From an uncultured Oscillospiraceae bacterium (GTDB lineage Bacteria > Bacillota > Clostridia > Oscillospirales > Oscillospiraceae), in NCBI GenBank assembly GCA_910579725.1, contig CAJTUD010000075.1:1-12600 (forward strand): a stretch of 12,600 bases of DNA. Reading direction: 5' to 3'. Of this stretch, positions 11,172 through 12,600 are shown in pieces. How positions within the stretch are numbered: position 1 is the first letter of the stretch; each line of letters opens with the position of its first letter. A program made the translations under genes and the position numbers. The notes beneath the pieces were generated by a model, which was not told the origin of the DNA, searched no databases, and saw only the letters and a list, made by a program, of their open reading frames with translations.

Positions 11172-12600
11172 TTATACCCGTTCCTTGTTGTCCACCACTT
11201 GCCGCAGCATGCCGGAGAACGCCTCCAGGCTCATAGCCCCCAGGTCGCCCTCGCTCCGGTGCCGGACGGAGACGGTGCCCGCCTCCATATCCCGGTCGCC
11301 CACCACCAGCATATAGGGAACCTTTTCCAGCTGGGCCTCCCGGATTTTCTTGCCGATCTTCTCATTGCGGTAGTCCACCTCCACCCGGAAGCCCTGGACT
11401 TCCAGCTGCTTCGCCACTTCGGCGCAGTAGTCCGCCGCCCGGTCGGTGACGGGCAGGAACCGGACCTGCTCCGGAGCCATCCAGGTGGGCAGGGCCCCGG
11501 CGTACTCCTCGATCAGATAGGCCAGGGTGCGCTCATAGCAGCCCAGGGAGGTGCGGTGAATGATATACGGCGTCTTTTTCTGACCGTCGGCGTCCACGTA
11601 CTCCATGCCGAACTGCTTTGCCAGCAGCATGTCGATCTGAATCGTGACCAGGGTATCCTCTTTGCCGTATACGTTTTTGTACTGGATGTCCAGCTTGGGG
11701 CCGTAGAACGCGGCCTCGTCGATGCCAACGGTGTACTTCACATTCAGATCGTCCAGAATCTTCCCCATAACGGTCTGGGCCTCGTCCCACTGCTCCGGGG
11801 AACCCTCGTACTTGTTGTTGGGGTTGGCGGGGTCCCACTGGGAGAACCGGAAGGTGCACTTGTCCAGCAGGCCCACGGTGCCCAGACAGTACTTGGCCAG
11901 ATCCAGACAGCCCTTGAACTCCTCCTCCAGCTGCTCAGGCCGGAGAATCAGGTGGCCCTCGGAGATGGTGAACTGCCGTACCCGGATGAGCCCATGCATC
12001 TCGCCGGAATCCTCGTTGCGGAACAGCGTGGAGGTTTCTCCCAGGCGCATGGGCAGATCACGGTAGCTGCGGCCCCGGTTGAGGAATACCTGATACTGGA
12101 AGGGGCAGGTCATGGGACGCAGAGCGAAGCACTCCTTGGTCTCGTCCATAGGATCGCCCAATACGAACATGCCGTCCAGGTAGTGATCCCAGTGGCCGGA
12201 GATCTTGTACAGCTCCCGCTTGGCCATATAGGGAGTCTTGGTCAGCAGATAGCCCCGCTTTTGCTCCTCGTCCTCCACCCAGCGCTGAAGGGTCTGGATG
12301 ACCCGCGCACCCTTGGGCAGGATGATGGGCAGGCCCTGACCGATGACGTCCACGGTGGTGAAGTACTCCAGCTCCCGGCCCAGCTTGTTGTGATCCCGCT
12401 TGAGGGCCTCGGCCTGCCTGGCCAGGTACTCCTCCAGCTCCTCCTTCTTGGGGAAGGCCACGCCGTAGATCCGCTGGAGGGTCTGGCGGCTGGAGTCGCC
12501 CCGCCAGTAGGCGGCGTTGCAGGCAGTGAGCTTGACGGCGTTGCCCTTAATCCGCCCGGTGGAGTCCACGTGGGGGCCGGCGCAGAGGTCCGTGAACTCC
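11172..12600 (-). CDS. thrS: Threonyl-tRNA synthetase, N-terminal part outside the window
   Basis: Class II aminoacyl-tRNA synthetase that charges tRNA-Thr. About 475 C-terminal residues are visible, and the frame stays open to the window edge, so the start near 12569 is internal. The visible part begins with FTDLCAGPHVDSTGRIK, the end of the editing domain including its conserved cysteine (DLC-x-GPH). AYWRGDSSRQTLQRIYG follows. The catalytic core has RPMTCPFQYQ, RDLPMRLGE...FRNEDSGEMHGLIRVRQFT (motif 2), SEGH and IHRTSLGCYERTLAYLIEEY (motif 3). The zinc ligands are the Cys of TCPFQ, the His of SEGH and the His of IHR; Cys to the first His is 51 residues, as in E. coli. The anticodon-binding domain (VRFLPVTDRAADYCAEV...RNEKIGKKIREAQLEKVPYMLVVGDRDME) is complete. 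CPFQY replaces the E. coli CPGH, as I remember for clostridial enzymes. It ends at a strong terminator; any T-box leader would lie outside. Confidence 0.96.
   Translation of the reverse strand, partial: EFTDLCAGPHVDSTGRIKGNAVKLTACNAAYWRGDSSRQTLQRIYGVAFPKKEELEEYLARQAEALKRDHNKLGRELEYFTTVDVIGQGLPIILPKGARVIQTLQRWVEDEEQKRGYLLTKTPYMAKRELYKISGHWDHYLDGMFVLGDPMDETKECFALRPMTCPFQYQVFLNRGRSYRDLPMRLGETSTLFRNEDSGEMHGLIRVRQFTISEGHLILRPEQLEEEFKGCLDLAKYCLGTVGLLDKCTFRFSQWDPANPNNKYEGSPEQWDEAQTVMGKILDDLNVKYTVGIDEAAFYGPKLDIQYKNVYGKEDTLVTIQIDMLLAKQFGMEYVDADGQKKTPYIIHRTSLGCYERTLAYLIEEYAGALPTWMAPEQVRFLPVTDRAADYCAEVAKQLEVQGFRVEVDYRNEKIGKKIREAQLEKVPYMLVVGDRDMEAGTVSVRHRSEGDLGAMSLEAFSGMLRQVVDNKERV

Noticed and set aside
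1..12600. tRNA, rRNA or T-box elements
   Set aside because: No cloverleaf or rRNA-like sequence was recognised. A T-box for thrS would lie upstream of its start, outside the window.

Overview
The window looks like a chromosomal segment of a GC-rich, gut-type member of the Clostridia, probably in the Oscillospiraceae (Flavonifractor / Lawsonibacter / Pseudoflavonifractor-like). The basis is the GC-rich coding sequence, strong AGGAGG-type ribosome sites that often overlap the preceding stop codon, a clostridial-style threonyl-tRNA synthetase and familiar clostridial phage tail and lysis proteins. The genus is inferred; no rRNA or other taxonomic marker is present.

Layout. (1) 1-680: 3' part of a GNAT-like acyltransferase-domain gene, cut by the window edge. 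(2) 681-1244: a 564-base gap without a credible gene. It holds a hairpin-dense element at 775-1021, flanked by two near-identical 40-base hairpins, and a separate perfect inverted repeat at 1114-1143. (3) 1245-5253, plus strand: a compact phage-derived block of seven genes. These are a tail/baseplate-type protein, a repeat-containing tail fibre, a C-type-lectin/FGE-fold receptor-binding protein whose C-terminus resembles the variable region of a diversity-generating retroelement target, three small membrane proteins (anchored coiled coil plus two holin candidates), and a CHAP endolysin with an SLH-like tail. No capsid, terminase, portal, tail-tube, integrase or reverse transcriptase gene is visible. 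(4) 5254-5362: convergent gap with a long hairpin. (5) 10047 down to 5363, minus strand: a tight four-gene operon read in the order PfkB sugar kinase, 6-phosphogluconate dehydrogenase (gnd), SDR of the D-mannonate oxidoreductase type, and a LarA-family nickel hydroxyacid racemase/epimerase. (6) 10048-10263: divergent regulatory region with one promoter on each strand, a small palindrome between them and a hairpin-rich leader for the operon. (7) 10264-11115, plus strand: AraC-family regulator, the obvious candidate controller. (8) 12600 down to 11172, minus strand: thrS, 5' end outside the window, with a strong terminator.

How the parts may work together. The four-gene operon fits a route in which fructuronate is reduced to D-mannonate (SDR), D-mannonate is epimerised at C2 to D-gluconate (LarA homologue), gluconate is phosphorylated (PfkB kinase), and 6-phosphogluconate is decarboxylated to ribulose 5-phosphate (Gnd). 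This would move hexuronate carbon into the pentose phosphate pathway without the mannonate dehydratase and KDPG aldolase of the classical route, neither of which is encoded here. The assembly is inferred from family assignments; the exact substrates of the kinase and the LarA homologue cannot be read from sequence. The phage block encodes host recognition (two tail proteins with related N-terminal modules) followed by lysis, and is either the end of a decayed prophage or a retained tail-and-lysis cassette.
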